Shown here one piece after another: positions 19,062-28,442 of a stretch of 64,000 bases of DNA. How positions within the stretch are numbered: position 1 is the stretch's first letter; each line of letters opens with the position of its first letter. The notes under the pieces were generated by a model that saw only the letters and a list, made by a program, of their open reading frames with translations, was not told the DNA's origin and searched no databases. The position numbers were made by a program, and so were the translations under genes. Source of the stretch: Hydrogenophaga sp. (lineage in GTDB: Bacteria; Pseudomonadota; Gammaproteobacteria; Burkholderiales; Burkholderiaceae_C). Location: NCBI RefSeq assembly GCF_030373225.1, contig NZ_JAUCZG010000005.1, positions 62,001 through 126,000 of the forward strand. The letters run 5' to 3'.

Positions 19062-19928
19062 ATGAACACCACCGAAACCATCGAGCCGATCCGGCTGTCC
19101 GCGCCTGCGGCGGCGTCGTCGGCGCTGCCGGGCTGGCTCAAGACCGCGTCGCGCGGGTTCGTCAACCACGTGCTGCCCCCCCTGGTCGTCATCGGCTTGC
19201 TCGTGCTGGTCTGGGAAATGCTGGGCTCGCGCCCGGGTGCGGCACTGCCGGCACCCAGCCGGGTGATCGAAGACACCTGGGAACTGATCCTGCACCCGTT
19301 CTACGACAACGGCGGCAACGATGTCGGCATCGCCTGGCAGCTGCTCGCCAGCCTCCAGCGCGTGGCCTACGGCTATTCGCTGGCGGTGGTCGCCGGTGTC
19401 AGCCTGGGCGTGCTGGTGGGCCAGTCCACCTGGGCCCTGCGTGGGCTGGACCCCCTCTTCCAGGTGCTGCGCACCGTGCCGCCCCTGGCCTGGCTGCCGA
19501 TCTCGCTGGCCGGTTTCCAGGACGGCAACCCCTCGGCCATCTTCGTGATCTTCATCACCTCGATCTGGCCCATCATCATCAACACGTCCATCGGCATCCG
19601 CAATATCCCCGAGGACTACCGCAACGTGGCGCGTGTGATCCGGCTCAACGGCATCGAGTATTTCATCAAGATCATGCTGCCCGCGGCCGCGCCCTTCATC
19701 TTCTCGGGCCTGCGCATCGGCGTGGGCCTGTCGTGGCTGGCGATCATCGCGGCCGAGATGTTGATCGGCGGCGTGGGCATCGGCTTCTTCATCTGGGACG
19801 CCTGGAACTCCTCGCGCATCAGCGACATCATCCTCGCGCTCGTCTACGTCGGCCTGATCGGCTTCCTGCTCGACCGGGTGGTCGCCTGGATCGGCCGCGC
19901 CGTGACCCACGGCACCTCGGCCAGCTGA
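19062..19928 (+). CDS. nrtB: Nitrate ABC transporter permease NrtB
   Basis: 288 residues with about six transmembrane helices, the first near residues 38-57. The permease EAA-type loop that contacts the ATPase is in the stretch from NIPEDYRNVARVIRLNG to IMLPAAAPFIFSGLRIG. Sequence and position between the binding protein and the ATPase identify it as the nitrate permease. The ATG follows CGGAG and is 44 bp after the nrtA stop. Confidence 0.94.
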   Translation: MNTTETIEPIRLSAPAAASSALPGWLKTASRGFVNHVLPPLVVIGLLVLVWEMLGSRPGAALPAPSRVIEDTWELILHPFYDNGGNDVGIAWQLLASLQRVAYGYSLAVVAGVSLGVLVGQSTWALRGLDPLFQVLRTVPPLAWLPISLAGFQDGNPSAIFVIFITSIWPIIINTSIGIRNIPEDYRNVARVIRLNGIEYFIKIMLPAAAPFIFSGLRIGVGLSWLAIIAAEMLIGGVGIGFFIWDAWNSSRISDIILALVYVGLIGFLLDRVVAWIGRAVTHGTSAS

Positions 19929-19950
19929 GCCGCGATTTCAGGAGCACCCC

Positions 19951-20802
19951 ATGAGCAACGCCTATCTCACCCTCTCACGCGTCGACATGACCTTCACCGG
20001 CAACAACGGTGTGGTCAACCCGGTGCTTCGCGGCATCGACCTCGAGGTCCAGCGCGGCGAGTTCATCTCGCTCATCGGCCATTCGGGCTGCGGAAAATCC
20101 ACCGTCCTGAACATCGTGGCCGGATTGCTCCGGGCCTCTGCCGGCGGCGTGATTGTCGACGGACGCGAAGTGAACTCGCCCGGTCCGGACCGCGCCGTGG
20201 TGTTTCAGAACCACTCGCTGCTGCCCTGGCTCACGGTCTACCAGAACGTGGAAATCGCCGCGGCCAAGATCTTCGCCGACAGCAAGACCAGCGCCGAGCG
20301 CAAGGAGTGGATCCTGCACAACCTGAACATGGTGAACATGTCGCACGCCCTGCACCGCCTGCCTTCGGAGATTTCGGGAGGCATGAAGCAACGCGTGGGC
20401 ATTGCGCGTGCACTGGCGATGGAGCCCAAGGTGCTGCTGCTCGACGAGCCCTTCGGCGCGCTCGACGCCCTCACGCGCGCCCACCTTCAGGACGAGGTGA
20501 TCCGCATACAGGGCGAGCTGGGCAACACGGTCATGATGATCACGCACGACGTGGACGAAGCCGTGCTGCTGTCCGACCGCGTGGTGATGATGACCAACGG
20601 CCCGGCCGCCACCATCGGGCAGATCCTCGACGTGCCGCTGGAGCGCCCACGCAACCGCATCGCGCTGGCCGAGAACCCGGTCTACAACCACTGCCGCCAG
20701 GAGATCCTGACCTTCCTGTACGAAAAGCAGCGCAAGGTGGAACCGATCGCCGCTGCGCGTGCGAGCCCGGGCGTTGCCGCGGCCATCGCACTGAAAGCCT
20801 GA
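19951..20802 (+). CDS. nrtC: Nitrate ABC transporter ATP-binding protein (NrtC/NrtD-like, NasD type)
   Basis: 283 residues. Walker A is GHSGCGKST at 43-51, the Q-loop falls at [11 protein letters not shown], the ABC signature is ISGGMKQR near 141-148, Walker B is VLLLDEP at 161-167, and the switch histidine lies in ITHDVDEA. It is a single-domain ATPase without the extra binding-protein domain of cyanobacterial NrtC, as in Klebsiella NasD. The ATG is preceded by AGGAG. Its stop is followed after one base by the nirB ATG. Confidence 0.94.
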   Translation: MSNAYLTLSRVDMTFTGNNGVVNPVLRGIDLEVQRGEFISLIGHSGCGKSTVLNIVAGLLRASAGGVIVDGREVNSPGPDRAVVFQNHSLLPWLTVYQNVEIAAAKIFADSKTSAERKEWILHNLNMVNMSHALHRLPSEISGGMKQRVGIARALAMEPKVLLLDEPFGALDALTRAHLQDEVIRIQGELGNTVMMITHDVDEAVLLSDRVVMMTNGPAATIGQILDVPLERPRNRIALAENPVYNHCRQEILTFLYEKQRKVEPIAAARASPGVAAAIALKA

Positions 20803-20803
20803 C

Positions 20804-23293
20804 ATGGACATGCGCCTTCCACCCCGCCAGCGACTCAGGCTTGTCATGGTCGGCAACGGCATGGCCGGTGTGCGTGCGATCGAGGAGCTGCTCAAGCTCG
20901 CGCCCGATCTCTACGACATCACCGTCTTCGGCGCCGAGCCCCACCCCAACTACAACCGCATCCTGCTCTCGCCGGTGCTCGCCGGTGAACAGACGCTGGG
21001 CGAGATCGTGCTCAACGACTGGGCCTGGTACAGCGACAACGGCATCACCCTGCACGCCGGCAAGACGGTGACCGAGGTGGACCGCGTCAAACGTGTGGTG
21101 CGCGCCACCAATGCCGACGGCAGCATGATCGAGGCGCCGTACGACCGGCTCATCATGGCGACCGGCTCCAACCCTTTCATGCTGCCCATCCCGGGCAAGG
21201 ATCTCGCCGGCGTGCTGGCCTACCGCGACATCGCCGACACGCAGACCATGATCGACGCGGCCACGAAATACAAACACGCCGTCGTCATTGGCGGCGGCCT
21301 GCTGGGTCTGGAAGCGGCCAACGGTTTGATGAAGCGCGGCATGACGGTGAGCGTGGTGCACGTCGCACCCTGGCTCATGGAACGCCAGCTCGACGAGGTG
21401 GCGGGCAAGCTGCTTCAGCAGTCGCTGGAGACACGCGGCATGAATTTTCTGATCGGCGCACAGACGCAGGAGCTGGTGGGTGGCGACGACGGGCGGGTGA
21501 AGGCCATCCGGTTCAAGGACGGCACCGAATTGCCAGCCGACCTGGTGGTGATGGCCGTGGGCATTCGCCCGAACACGGCGCTGGCAGAACGCATGAACCT
21601 GCACGTCAACAAGGGCATCGTGGTGAGCGACACGCTGCAGACGGTGACCGATCCACGCATCTACGCGGTGGGCGAATGTGCGGCGCACCGCGGCATCGCC
21701 TACGGCCTGGTGGCCCCGCTGTTCGAACAGGGCAAGGTGCTGGCCACCCATCTGGCCGAATTCGGCATCGGGCGCTACACCGGATCGCTCACCTCGACCA
21801 AGCTCAAGGTCACCGGCATCGACCTGTTCTCTGCCGGCAACTTCACCGGCGGGCGCGACACCGAAGAGATCGTGATGAGCGATCCGTCGGCTGGCGTGTA
21901 CAAGAAACTCGTGATCAAGGACGACCGGCTGATCGGCGCCTGCCTGTATGGCGACACGGTAGATGGCAGCTGGTATTTCAAGCTGCTGCGCGACGGCCGC
22001 AGCGTCGCCGACATCCGCGACAAACTGATGTTTGGCGAGTCCAACATCGGCGATGTGGGGCATCAGGGCCAGAGCAAGGCCTCGGCCATGCTGGATACCG
22101 ACGAGGTCTGCGGCTGCAACGGCGTGACCAAGGGCGCCATCTGCAAGGCGATCAAGGACAAGGGCCTGTTCACGCTCGAAGAGGTTCGCAAGCAGACCAA
22201 GGCCAGTGCCAGCTGCGGCTCGTGCACCGGTCTGGTCGAGCAGATCCTGATGTTCACCGCCGGCGGTGACTACTCGGCCACCCCGAAGCTCAAGGCCATG
22301 TGCGCCTGCACCGACCACGGCCACCAGGCGGTGCGCGACGCCATTCGGCAGAGCCGGTACACCAACACCGGCGCGGTCTTCGCCGGCATGGGATGGCGCA
22401 CACCCGATGGCTGCGCCACCTGCCGCCCCGCCGTCAACTACTACCTGATCAGCACCTGGCCCAAAGAGGCGAAGGACGATCCGCAAAGCCGCTTCGTCAA
22501 CGAGCGCATGCACGCCAACATCCAGAAGGACGGCACCTACAGCGTGATCCCGCGCATGTGGGGTGGTGAAACCACCGCCGATGAACTGCGCCGCATCGCC
22601 GATGCGGTGGACAAATACAAGATCCCCACGGTGAAGGTCACCGGTGGCCAGCGCATCGACCTGCTGGGGGTGAAGAAGGAAGACCTGCAGGCGGTCTGGA
22701 ACGACATCGGCATGCCCAGCGGCCATGCGTATGCCAAGGCCCTGCGCACGGTGAAAACCTGCGTGGGCAGCGAGTGGTGCCGCATGGGCACACAAGACAG
22801 CACGCAGATGGGCAAGGACCTGGAGCGTGCGATGTGGCGCATGTACGCACCGCACAAGGTGAAGTTCGCCGTCTCGGGCTGCCCGCGCAATTGCGCCGAG
22901 GCCGGCATCAAGGACGTGGGCATCATCGGCGTCGACTCGGGCTGGGAGATGGTCGTGGCCGGCAACGGCGGCATCAAGACCGAGGTGGCGCATTTCTTCA
23001 CCAAGCTCAAGACCGCCGAGGAGGTGCTGGAATACACCGGCGCCTTCATGCAGCTCTACCGGCTGGAGGGCTGGTATCTCGAGCGAACGGTGCACTACGT
23101 GAACCGCGTGGGTCTGGATTACGTGAAGAAGAGGATCCTCGAGGACCACGAGGGCCGCAAGGCGCTGTGGGCCGAGCTTCAGTTCGCGCTCGATGGGGAA
23201 CCCGATCCCTGGTTCGAACACCAGAAGGCCGCGCTGGACACGCGCCAGTTCGTTCCGATCCAGGCTGTGGCCATCGAAGGAGCCAATGCATGA
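20804..23293 (+). CDS. nirB: Assimilatory nitrite reductase [NAD(P)H], large subunit NirB
   Basis: 829 residues. NirB reduces nitrite to ammonium in the cytoplasm with electrons from NAD(P)H. An N-terminal FAD/NAD(P)-binding domain (VMVGNGMAGVRAIEEL; second nucleotide fold at AVVIGGGLLGLEAANGL) is followed by a BFD-type [2Fe-2S] domain with Cys436, Cys438, Cys471 and Cys474. The C-terminal sulfite/nitrite reductase domain has the siroheme-[4Fe-4S] ligands Cys653, Cys659, Cys693 and Cys697 (C-x5-C ... C-x3-C). The siroheme would come from the cobA pathway encoded downstream. The stop overlaps nirD by 4 bp. Confidence 0.97.
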   Translation: MDMRLPPRQRLRLVMVGNGMAGVRAIEELLKLAPDLYDITVFGAEPHPNYNRILLSPVLAGEQTLGEIVLNDWAWYSDNGITLHAGKTVTEVDRVKRVVRATNADGSMIEAPYDRLIMATGSNPFMLPIPGKDLAGVLAYRDIADTQTMIDAATKYKHAVVIGGGLLGLEAANGLMKRGMTVSVVHVAPWLMERQLDEVAGKLLQQSLETRGMNFLIGAQTQELVGGDDGRVKAIRFKDGTELPADLVVMAVGIRPNTALAERMNLHVNKGIVVSDTLQTVTDPRIYAVGECAAHRGIAYGLVAPLFEQGKVLATHLAEFGIGRYTGSLTSTKLKVTGIDLFSAGNFTGGRDTEEIVMSDPSAGVYKKLVIKDDRLIGACLYGDTVDGSWYFKLLRDGRSVADIRDKLMFGESNIGDVGHQGQSKASAMLDTDEVCGCNGVTKGAICKAIKDKGLFTLEEVRKQTKASASCGSCTGLVEQILMFTAGGDYSATPKLKAMCACTDHGHQAVRDAIRQSRYTNTGAVFAGMGWRTPDGCATCRPAVNYYLISTWPKEAKDDPQSRFVNERMHANIQKDGTYSVIPRMWGGETTADELRRIADAVDKYKIPTVKVTGGQRIDLLGVKKEDLQAVWNDIGMPSGHAYAKALRTVKTCVGSEWCRMGTQDSTQMGKDLERAMWRMYAPHKVKFAVSGCPRNCAEAGIKDVGIIGVDSGWEMVVAGNGGIKTEVAHFFTKLKTAEEVLEYTGAFMQLYRLEGWYLERTVHYVNRVGLDYVKKRILEDHEGRKALWAELQFALDGEPDPWFEHQKAALDTRQFVPIQAVAIEGANA

Positions 23294-23673
23294 GCCCGTG
23301 GATTCCCATCGCCCGCGTGGACGACATTCCGGTGCTCGGTTCGCGTTGCGTGCAGCGCGAGCACGGCCTGGACGTGGCGCTGTTCCGCAACGCCCGGGAC
23401 GAGGTGTTCGCCCTGCTCGACCGCTGCCCGCACAAGGGCGGCCCCTTGAGCCAGGGCATCGTCTTCGGCAGCAGCGTGGCCTGCCCGCTGCACAACTGGA
23501 CCATTGGCCTGGACAGCGGCTGCGCCAAAGAACCCGACGAGGGCTGCACGCCGCGGTTTGCGGTGAAGGTGGAAGACGGCGTGGTGCACCTGGATGCAGC
23601 CGAGCTCGCCACGCACGCGACCGAGCTCACGCGCCCGCTCGCCGGCCCTGCGCGCCGAACCGCCACCGCATGA
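23290..23673 (+). CDS. nirD: Nitrite reductase small subunit NirD (Rieske type)
   Basis: 127 residues. The protein has a Rieske fold and a complete [2Fe-2S] ligand set: Cys46-x-His48 in RCPHKGGPLSQG and Cys65-x2-His68 in CPLHNW. Some NirD proteins, such as that of E. coli, lack these ligands, so here the small subunit may itself carry an electron-transfer cluster. The ATG overlaps the nirB stop and its own stop overlaps the nasA ATG (ATGA both times), so the three are tightly coupled. Confidence 0.93.
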   Translation: MSPWIPIARVDDIPVLGSRCVQREHGLDVALFRNARDEVFALLDRCPHKGGPLSQGIVFGSSVACPLHNWTIGLDSGCAKEPDEGCTPRFAVKVEDGVVHLDAAELATHATELTRPLAGPARRTATA

Positions 23674-26618
23674 GCCCGACCACCACCCGCTCGACCTGCC
23701 CCTACTGCGGCGTGGGCTGCGGGGTGCTGATCGACAGCGAGGGCAGCCAGATCACCGGCGTGCGCGGCGACCCGGACCACCCGGCCAACTTCGGCAAACT
23801 CTGCACCAAAGGTCAGACGCTGCACCTCACCGCCTCGCCCGCGATCGCGCAGCAGACGCGCTTGCTGCAGCCCATGCAGCGGCTGAAACGCGGCAGCGCC
23901 GCGCAGGCTGTGGGCTGGGACGCGGCGCTCGACCTCGCCACCGACCGCTTCGCCTCCACCATCGCACATCACGGCCCCGACGCGGTCGGCTTCTACATCA
24001 GCGGCCAGTTGTTGACCGAGGACTACTACGTCTTCAACAAACTGGCCAAGGGCCTGATCGGCACCAACAACATCGACACCAACTCACGCCTGTGCATGAG
24101 CAGCGCGGTGGCGGGCTACAAGCTCACGCTGGGGGCAGACGCGCCACCCACCTGCTACGACGACGTGAACCACGCCGGCTGCCTGTTCATCGTCGGCAGC
24201 AACGCGGCCTTTGCGCACCCGGTGCTGTTTCGCCGCATCGAAGAAGCGAAGAAGCTCAACCCAGACATGAAGGTGATCGTGGCCGACCCGCGCCGCACCG
24301 ACACCGCAGGCCTGGCCGACCTGTTCCTGCCGCTGCAACCCGGCAGCGACGTGATGCTGTTCCACGGCATGCTGCACACCATGTTGTGGGAAGGCTGGCT
24401 GGACGCGGCCTTCATGGCCGCACACACCAGCGGGTTCGATGCGCTCAAGGCCCTGGTGCGAGATGCCTCACCGGACCGCGTGGCGCTGGCCTGTGGCCTG
24501 AAGAAGGAAGACATCCACACCGCCGCGCAGTGGTTTGCGCAGTCGCCCGCCACGCTCAGCCTCTATTGCCAGGGCCTGAACCAGAGCAGCAGCGGCACGG
24601 CGAAAAACGCCACGCTGATCGACCTGCACCTGGCCACCGGCCAGATCGGCAAGCCGGGCGCCGGCCCGTTCAGCCTCACCGGCCAGCCCAACGCCATGGG
24701 TGGGCGTGAAGTTGGCGGCCTGGCCAACCTGCTGGGCGCCCACCGCGACATGTCCAACCCGCAGCACCGCGCCGAAGTCGCGGCCCTCTGGGGCGTGGCC
24801 GATGTGCCCGGGCAACCGGGCAAGAGCGCGGTGGAGATGTTCGAAGCCGCGGCCGATGGCGAGATCAAGGCGCTGTGGATCGCCTGCACCAACCCGGCCC
24901 AGTCCATGCCCGACCAGGCCACCGTGCGCCGCGCGCTGCAGCGCGCCGAGTTCGTGGTGGTGCAGGAGGCCTACGCCACGGCGGCCACCTGCGACTTCGC
25001 CGACCTGCTGCTGCCCGCCACCACCTGGGGCGAAAAGGACGGCACCGTGACCAACAGCGAACGCTGCATCAGCCGCGTGCGCCCGGCGGTGGCGCCCCCG
25101 GGGGAAGCGCGGCACGACTGGCGCATCGTGGTGGACTTTGCGCAAAGACTGGAGCGGGTCCTGCCGGCGGTGGCCCTTCGACAAGCTCAGGGCGAACGGG
25201 AGGCGTCCGTTCGGGCTGAGCCAACCTCCGCTTCGACCGAGCCAACCTCCGTTCGGGCTGAGCCTGTCGAAGCCCTCACCAACCCGCAACGCATGAGCCC
25301 TTCCACAAGCCCGGGGCGAACGGGCGTGGGTCGGGCACGAAAAGACGCTTCGCTCTTTCCCTACCAAAACCCCGAGACCATCTGGAACGAACACCGCGAA
25401 TCCACCCGGGGCCGCGACCTCGACATCACCGGCCTCAGCTACGCCTTGCTGGAACAGCAAGGCCCGCAACAATGGCCCTTCAGGTCCGGCGACACGCAGG
25501 GAAAACAGCGCCTCTACGAAGACGGCATCTTCCCCACACCCGACGGGCGTGCCCGCTTCGCCGCCCTGCCCTTCGCTCCGCTGGCCGAGCCGCGCGAATC
25601 GCGTTACCCCTTCTCGCTCACCACCGGCCGCCTGCGCGACCAGTGGCACGGCATGACGCGCACCGGCACGCTGGGCCGGCTGTTCGGTCACGTGGCCGAG
25701 CCGGCGGTACAACTCCATCCGCAGGACATGGTGCGGCGTGGATTGAAGGAAGGTGATCTGGTGCACGTGACCAGCAAGCGCGGCTCCATCGTGGTGCCGC
25801 TGCAGGGCTCGACCGACATCGGCCTGTCGCAGGCCTTCATCGCCATGCACTGGGGCGCCGAGTACCTCAGCGGCCTGAGCAGCACCGGCGAGGTGCTCGC
25901 CGGTGTCAACGCCCTCACCACCTCGGCTTGCTGCCCCACCTCGAAACAGCCGGAGCTCAAGCACGCCGCGGTGAAGGTGCTCAAGGCCGAACTGCCCTGG
26001 ACCCTGCTGGCCATGGCCTGGCTGCCAGAGACCGACGCCCTGAGCGCACAGCACGGGTTGCGCGAGTTCATGGCGAAGTTTCCGTTCGCGTCCTGCGTCC
26101 CGTTCGGCCGGGACCGCACCGGGGTGCTGTTTCGCGCCGCCGCGCACGAAGCACCCGAGCCTGCCCTGATCGCGCGCATCGAAGCACTGCTGGGCCTGAA
26201 CACCACCGACGCCCTGCGCTACGACGACAAACGCCTGGGCCAGCACCGCGCCGCGCGCCTGGTGCGTGGGGGCGAGGTCACACGACTCGACGGTTTCATG
26301 CTCGCCGGCGACACGCGCGCCGAGGCCTGGCTCAAGCCGCTGCTGCAGGACGAGTTGCCCGCCAATGCCTACGGCCGTCGCCTGCTCATGCCCGGCGCCA
26401 AGACACCCGTGGCCATCGAAGTCAGGGGCCGGCAGGTATGCACCTGCTTCAACGTGACCGACCTGGCCATCACCAAGCGGCTGGCCTCCTGCGAGGGCAG
26501 CGACGACGAGCGCCTGGCGACGCTGCAAGGCAGTCTGCGATGCGGCACCCACTGTGGCTCGTGTGTGCCCGAGCTCATGCGCCTGGTGCGCGCCACGCCC
26601 GCGCTGCTGCCCGCCTGA
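23670..26618 (+). CDS. nasA: Assimilatory nitrate reductase catalytic subunit NasA
   Basis: 982 residues from the ATG at 23670, which overlaps the nirD stop; the frame open upstream is a shadow of nirB/nirD. NasA is a molybdenum bis-MGD enzyme that reduces nitrate to nitrite. The N-terminal [4Fe-4S] ligands are Cys10, Cys13, Cys17 and Cys45. The catalytic domain follows, then a molydopterin-dinucleotide-binding domain (from about residue 640). A C-terminal BFD-like [2Fe-2S] domain has Cys924, Cys926, Cys962 and Cys965, as in NADH-linked or ferredoxin-linked NasA. Residues of about 500-555 are not family sequence but translated REP-like repeats inserted in frame (25173-25324). The flanking NasA sequence is intact, so the gene is probably still functional. 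Confidence 0.95.
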   Translation: MSPTTTRSTCPYCGVGCGVLIDSEGSQITGVRGDPDHPANFGKLCTKGQTLHLTASPAIAQQTRLLQPMQRLKRGSAAQAVGWDAALDLATDRFASTIAHHGPDAVGFYISGQLLTEDYYVFNKLAKGLIGTNNIDTNSRLCMSSAVAGYKLTLGADAPPTCYDDVNHAGCLFIVGSNAAFAHPVLFRRIEEAKKLNPDMKVIVADPRRTDTAGLADLFLPLQPGSDVMLFHGMLHTMLWEGWLDAAFMAAHTSGFDALKALVRDASPDRVALACGLKKEDIHTAAQWFAQSPATLSLYCQGLNQSSSGTAKNATLIDLHLATGQIGKPGAGPFSLTGQPNAMGGREVGGLANLLGAHRDMSNPQHRAEVAALWGVADVPGQPGKSAVEMFEAAADGEIKALWIACTNPAQSMPDQATVRRALQRAEFVVVQEAYATAATCDFADLLLPATTWGEKDGTVTNSERCISRVRPAVAPPGEARHDWRIVVDFAQRLERVLPAVALRQAQGEREASVRAEPTSASTEPTSVRAEPVEALTNPQRMSPSTSPGRTGVGRARKDASLFPYQNPETIWNEHRESTRGRDLDITGLSYALLEQQGPQQWPFRSGDTQGKQRLYEDGIFPTPDGRARFAALPFAPLAEPRESRYPFSLTTGRLRDQWHGMTRTGTLGRLFGHVAEPAVQLHPQDMVRRGLKEGDLVHVTSKRGSIVVPLQGSTDIGLSQAFIAMHWGAEYLSGLSSTGEVLAGVNALTTSACCPTSKQPELKHAAVKVLKAELPWTLLAMAWLPETDALSAQHGLREFMAKFPFASCVPFGRDRTGVLFRAAAHEAPEPALIARIEALLGLNTTDALRYDDKRLGQHRAARLVRGGEVTRLDGFMLAGDTRAEAWLKPLLQDELPANAYGRRLLMPGAKTPVAIEVRGRQVCTCFNVTDLAITKRLASCEGSDDERLATLQGSLRCGTHCGSCVPELMRLVRATPALLPA
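25173..25324 (+). repeat. REP-like palindromic repeat cluster inserted in frame in nasA
   Basis: CCCTTCGACAAGCTCAGGGC begins the first copy (25173-25199). An inverted copy lies at 25249-25275, with a partial copy starting at 25207, and a degenerate direct copy at 25297-25324 (CCCTTCCACAAGCCCGGGGC...). The translated signature (LRQAQGE, VRAEPVEA) is the one these repeats give in many proteobacterial proteins. The block keeps the nasA frame open. Confidence 0.85.
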
Positions 26619-26674
26619 AGCCCGCTTTGGCCATATAACCCCGAGTCATCAAACTTCCCGGACAATCGCGCGCC

Positions 26675-27604
26675 ATGGGGATCAGCCACTACATCAAGGA
26701 CATCGGCCGCGGCAAGGACGGCGCGCGAGCGCTCACGCGCGAGCAATCCGCCGACCTGCTGGGCCAGGTGCTCGATGGCACAGTGACCGACCTGGAGGTG
26801 GGCGGTTTTTGCCTGGCCATGCGGATCAAGGGCGAAACCCCCGACGAGATGGCTGGCTTTCTCGACGCTGCGCACGCCCGCTTGCACAAGTTGCCCGACA
26901 ACGGCCTCACCACCGTGGTGCTGCCCAGCTACAACGGTGCGCGCAAGCTGCCGGTGCTCACGCCCCTGCTCGCGCTGCTGCTGGCGCGCCAGGGTGTGCC
27001 CGTGGTGGTGCACGGCACGGCCACCGAAGACAGGCGTGTGTTTGCATCTGCCGTGTTCAGCGAACTCGGTGTGTTGCCCGCGGCCCAGGTGCCCCGACTG
27101 GCCGCAGGCGAGGTGGCCTTTGTGCCCACCGAGGTGCTGTGCCCCGGCCTCAAGCGCCTGCTCGACGTGCGCCGTGTGGTCGGCCTGCGCAACCCGGCGC
27201 ACAGCCTGGTGAAACTGATGAACCCGTGCGCCGGCCCGGCTTTCATCGTGGGCAGCTACACCCACCCCGAATACGCAACGTCCATGGCCGCCACCTGGGC
27301 CCTGACCGGTGCCCACGCCATGCTGCTGCGCGGTACCGAAGGTGAACCGGTAGCCGATGCGCGGCGCACACCCCGCATGGAAATTTTTCGCGAAGGCGAG
27401 CGCACCGAGGTGCAGCCACAGCAAGACGGGCCGCTCGCGCAACTGCCTTCGCTGCCCACGGTGGACGCGGCACACAGCGCCGAGTACATCCGCGCCGTGC
27501 TCAACGGTTCGATACCCATTCCCACGCCGATCGCCCTGCAGGTGGAACACATCTTGCGAGCGCTCGAGCACCATGACTCCCCAGCCCATGCACACGCCCT
27601 CTGA
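26675..27604 (+). CDS. ybiB: YbiB-type DNA-binding protein (TrpD2, anthranilate phosphoribosyltransferase-like)
   Basis: 309 residues. The N-terminal helical domain (residues 1-75, ALTREQSADLLGQVLDG) and the C-terminal alpha/beta domain resemble anthranilate phosphoribosyltransferase, but the PRPP-binding and anthranilate-binding motifs are degenerate. E. coli YbiB, the family model, binds nucleic acid non-specifically rather than making tryptophan precursors. The gene lies 56 bp after nasA and overlaps cobA, so it is probably part of the nitrate operon transcript; its role in nitrate use is not known. A TATAAC box at 26633-26638 could give a local promoter. Confidence 0.85.
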   Translation: MGISHYIKDIGRGKDGARALTREQSADLLGQVLDGTVTDLEVGGFCLAMRIKGETPDEMAGFLDAAHARLHKLPDNGLTTVVLPSYNGARKLPVLTPLLALLLARQGVPVVVHGTATEDRRVFASAVFSELGVLPAAQVPRLAAGEVAFVPTEVLCPGLKRLLDVRRVVGLRNPAHSLVKLMNPCAGPAFIVGSYTHPEYATSMAATWALTGAHAMLLRGTEGEPVADARRTPRMEIFREGERTEVQPQQDGPLAQLPSLPTVDAAHSAEYIRAVLNGSIPIPTPIALQVEHILRALEHHDSPAHAHAL

Positions 27605-28373
27605 CTTCCTGCCCGGCACCGTCTCGCTCGTGGGCGCAGGGCCAGGCGACCCCGAACTGCTCACGCTCAAGGCCGTGCGGGCGATCGGCGCGGCCACCGT
27701 GTTGCTGGTCGACGATCTGGTGAGCGACGCGGTGCTGGCGCACGCCTCACCGCGTGCGCGCATCGTGCACGTGGGCAAACGCGGCGGTTGCAAGAGCACC
27801 CCACAAGCCTTCATTGAAAAGCTCATGGTCATGGCCGCCAGCGAAGGCGAAGTGGTGGTGCGGCTCAAGGGCGGTGACCCGTTCATCTTCGGGCGCGGCG
27901 GCGAAGAGGTGGAAGCCCTGCGCGCCGCCGGCATCGAGGTGCAGGTGGTCAACGGCATCACCTCGGGCCTGGCCGGCCTCACCTCGCTGGGGGTACCACT
28001 GACCCATCGCGAACACGCTCACGGTGTGGTGTTCGTCACCGGTCACGCCAAGCCCGGCGACCGCGGCACCGACTGGAAGGCGCTGGCCGCCACCGCGCGC
28101 GACGCCAGGCTCACGCTGGTGATCTACATGGGCGTGAGTGGTTCACAACAGATCCAGACCGAGCTGCTCACCGGCCTGCCTGCCCACACACCGGTGGCCG
28201 TGATCCAGCACGCCACGCTGCCCGAGCAGCGGCACGCGGTCACCACCCTGGGGCAACTGCGCGCCACCATCGAGCGCGAGGGCCTGGGCAGCCCGGCGGT
28301 GATCGTGGTCGGTCATGTGGTCAGCGGCATCGCCGCTCTTCAGACGCCTCTGCCGCTCGCCCGCACGGCCTGA
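27573..28373 (+). CDS. cobA: Uroporphyrinogen-III C-methyltransferase (SUMT)
   Basis: 266 residues from the ATG at 27573, which overlaps ybiB by 32 bp; an ATG at 27588 would shorten it by five. SUMT adds two methyl groups from SAM to uroporphyrinogen III to make precorrin-2, the first step to siroheme and cobalamin. The SAM-binding motifs are clear: VGAGPGDPELLTLKA near the N terminus, LKGGDPFIFGRGGEE about residue 90 and GITSGLAG about 130. It is the single-domain type without the CysG dehydrogenase/ferrochelatase part, so those steps must be encoded elsewhere. Placement at the end of the nas operon suggests siroheme supply for NirB. Confidence 0.95.
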   Translation: MTPQPMHTPSDFLPGTVSLVGAGPGDPELLTLKAVRAIGAATVLLVDDLVSDAVLAHASPRARIVHVGKRGGCKSTPQAFIEKLMVMAASEGEVVVRLKGGDPFIFGRGGEEVEALRAAGIEVQVVNGITSGLAGLTSLGVPLTHREHAHGVVFVTGHAKPGDRGTDWKALAATARDARLTLVIYMGVSGSQQIQTELLTGLPAHTPVAVIQHATLPEQRHAVTTLGQLRATIEREGLGSPAVIVVGHVVSGIAALQTPLPLARTA

Positions 28374-28442
28374 GCCCGCGCGCCAGCGCCCCGCTACACT
28401 GCCGCAGCCGCGCCCCATCGGGGTGCCTTCGGAGCTCGTCGC

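Noticed and set aside
20540..23221. 893-codon minus-strand frame opposite nirB
   Set aside because: It mirrors nirB, which has all cofactor ligands. The His/Gln/Val-rich translation has no recognisable domain.
24468..26552. 694-codon minus-strand frame opposite nasA
   Set aside because: It is a shadow of nasA and also translates the REP-like repeats, with no family features.
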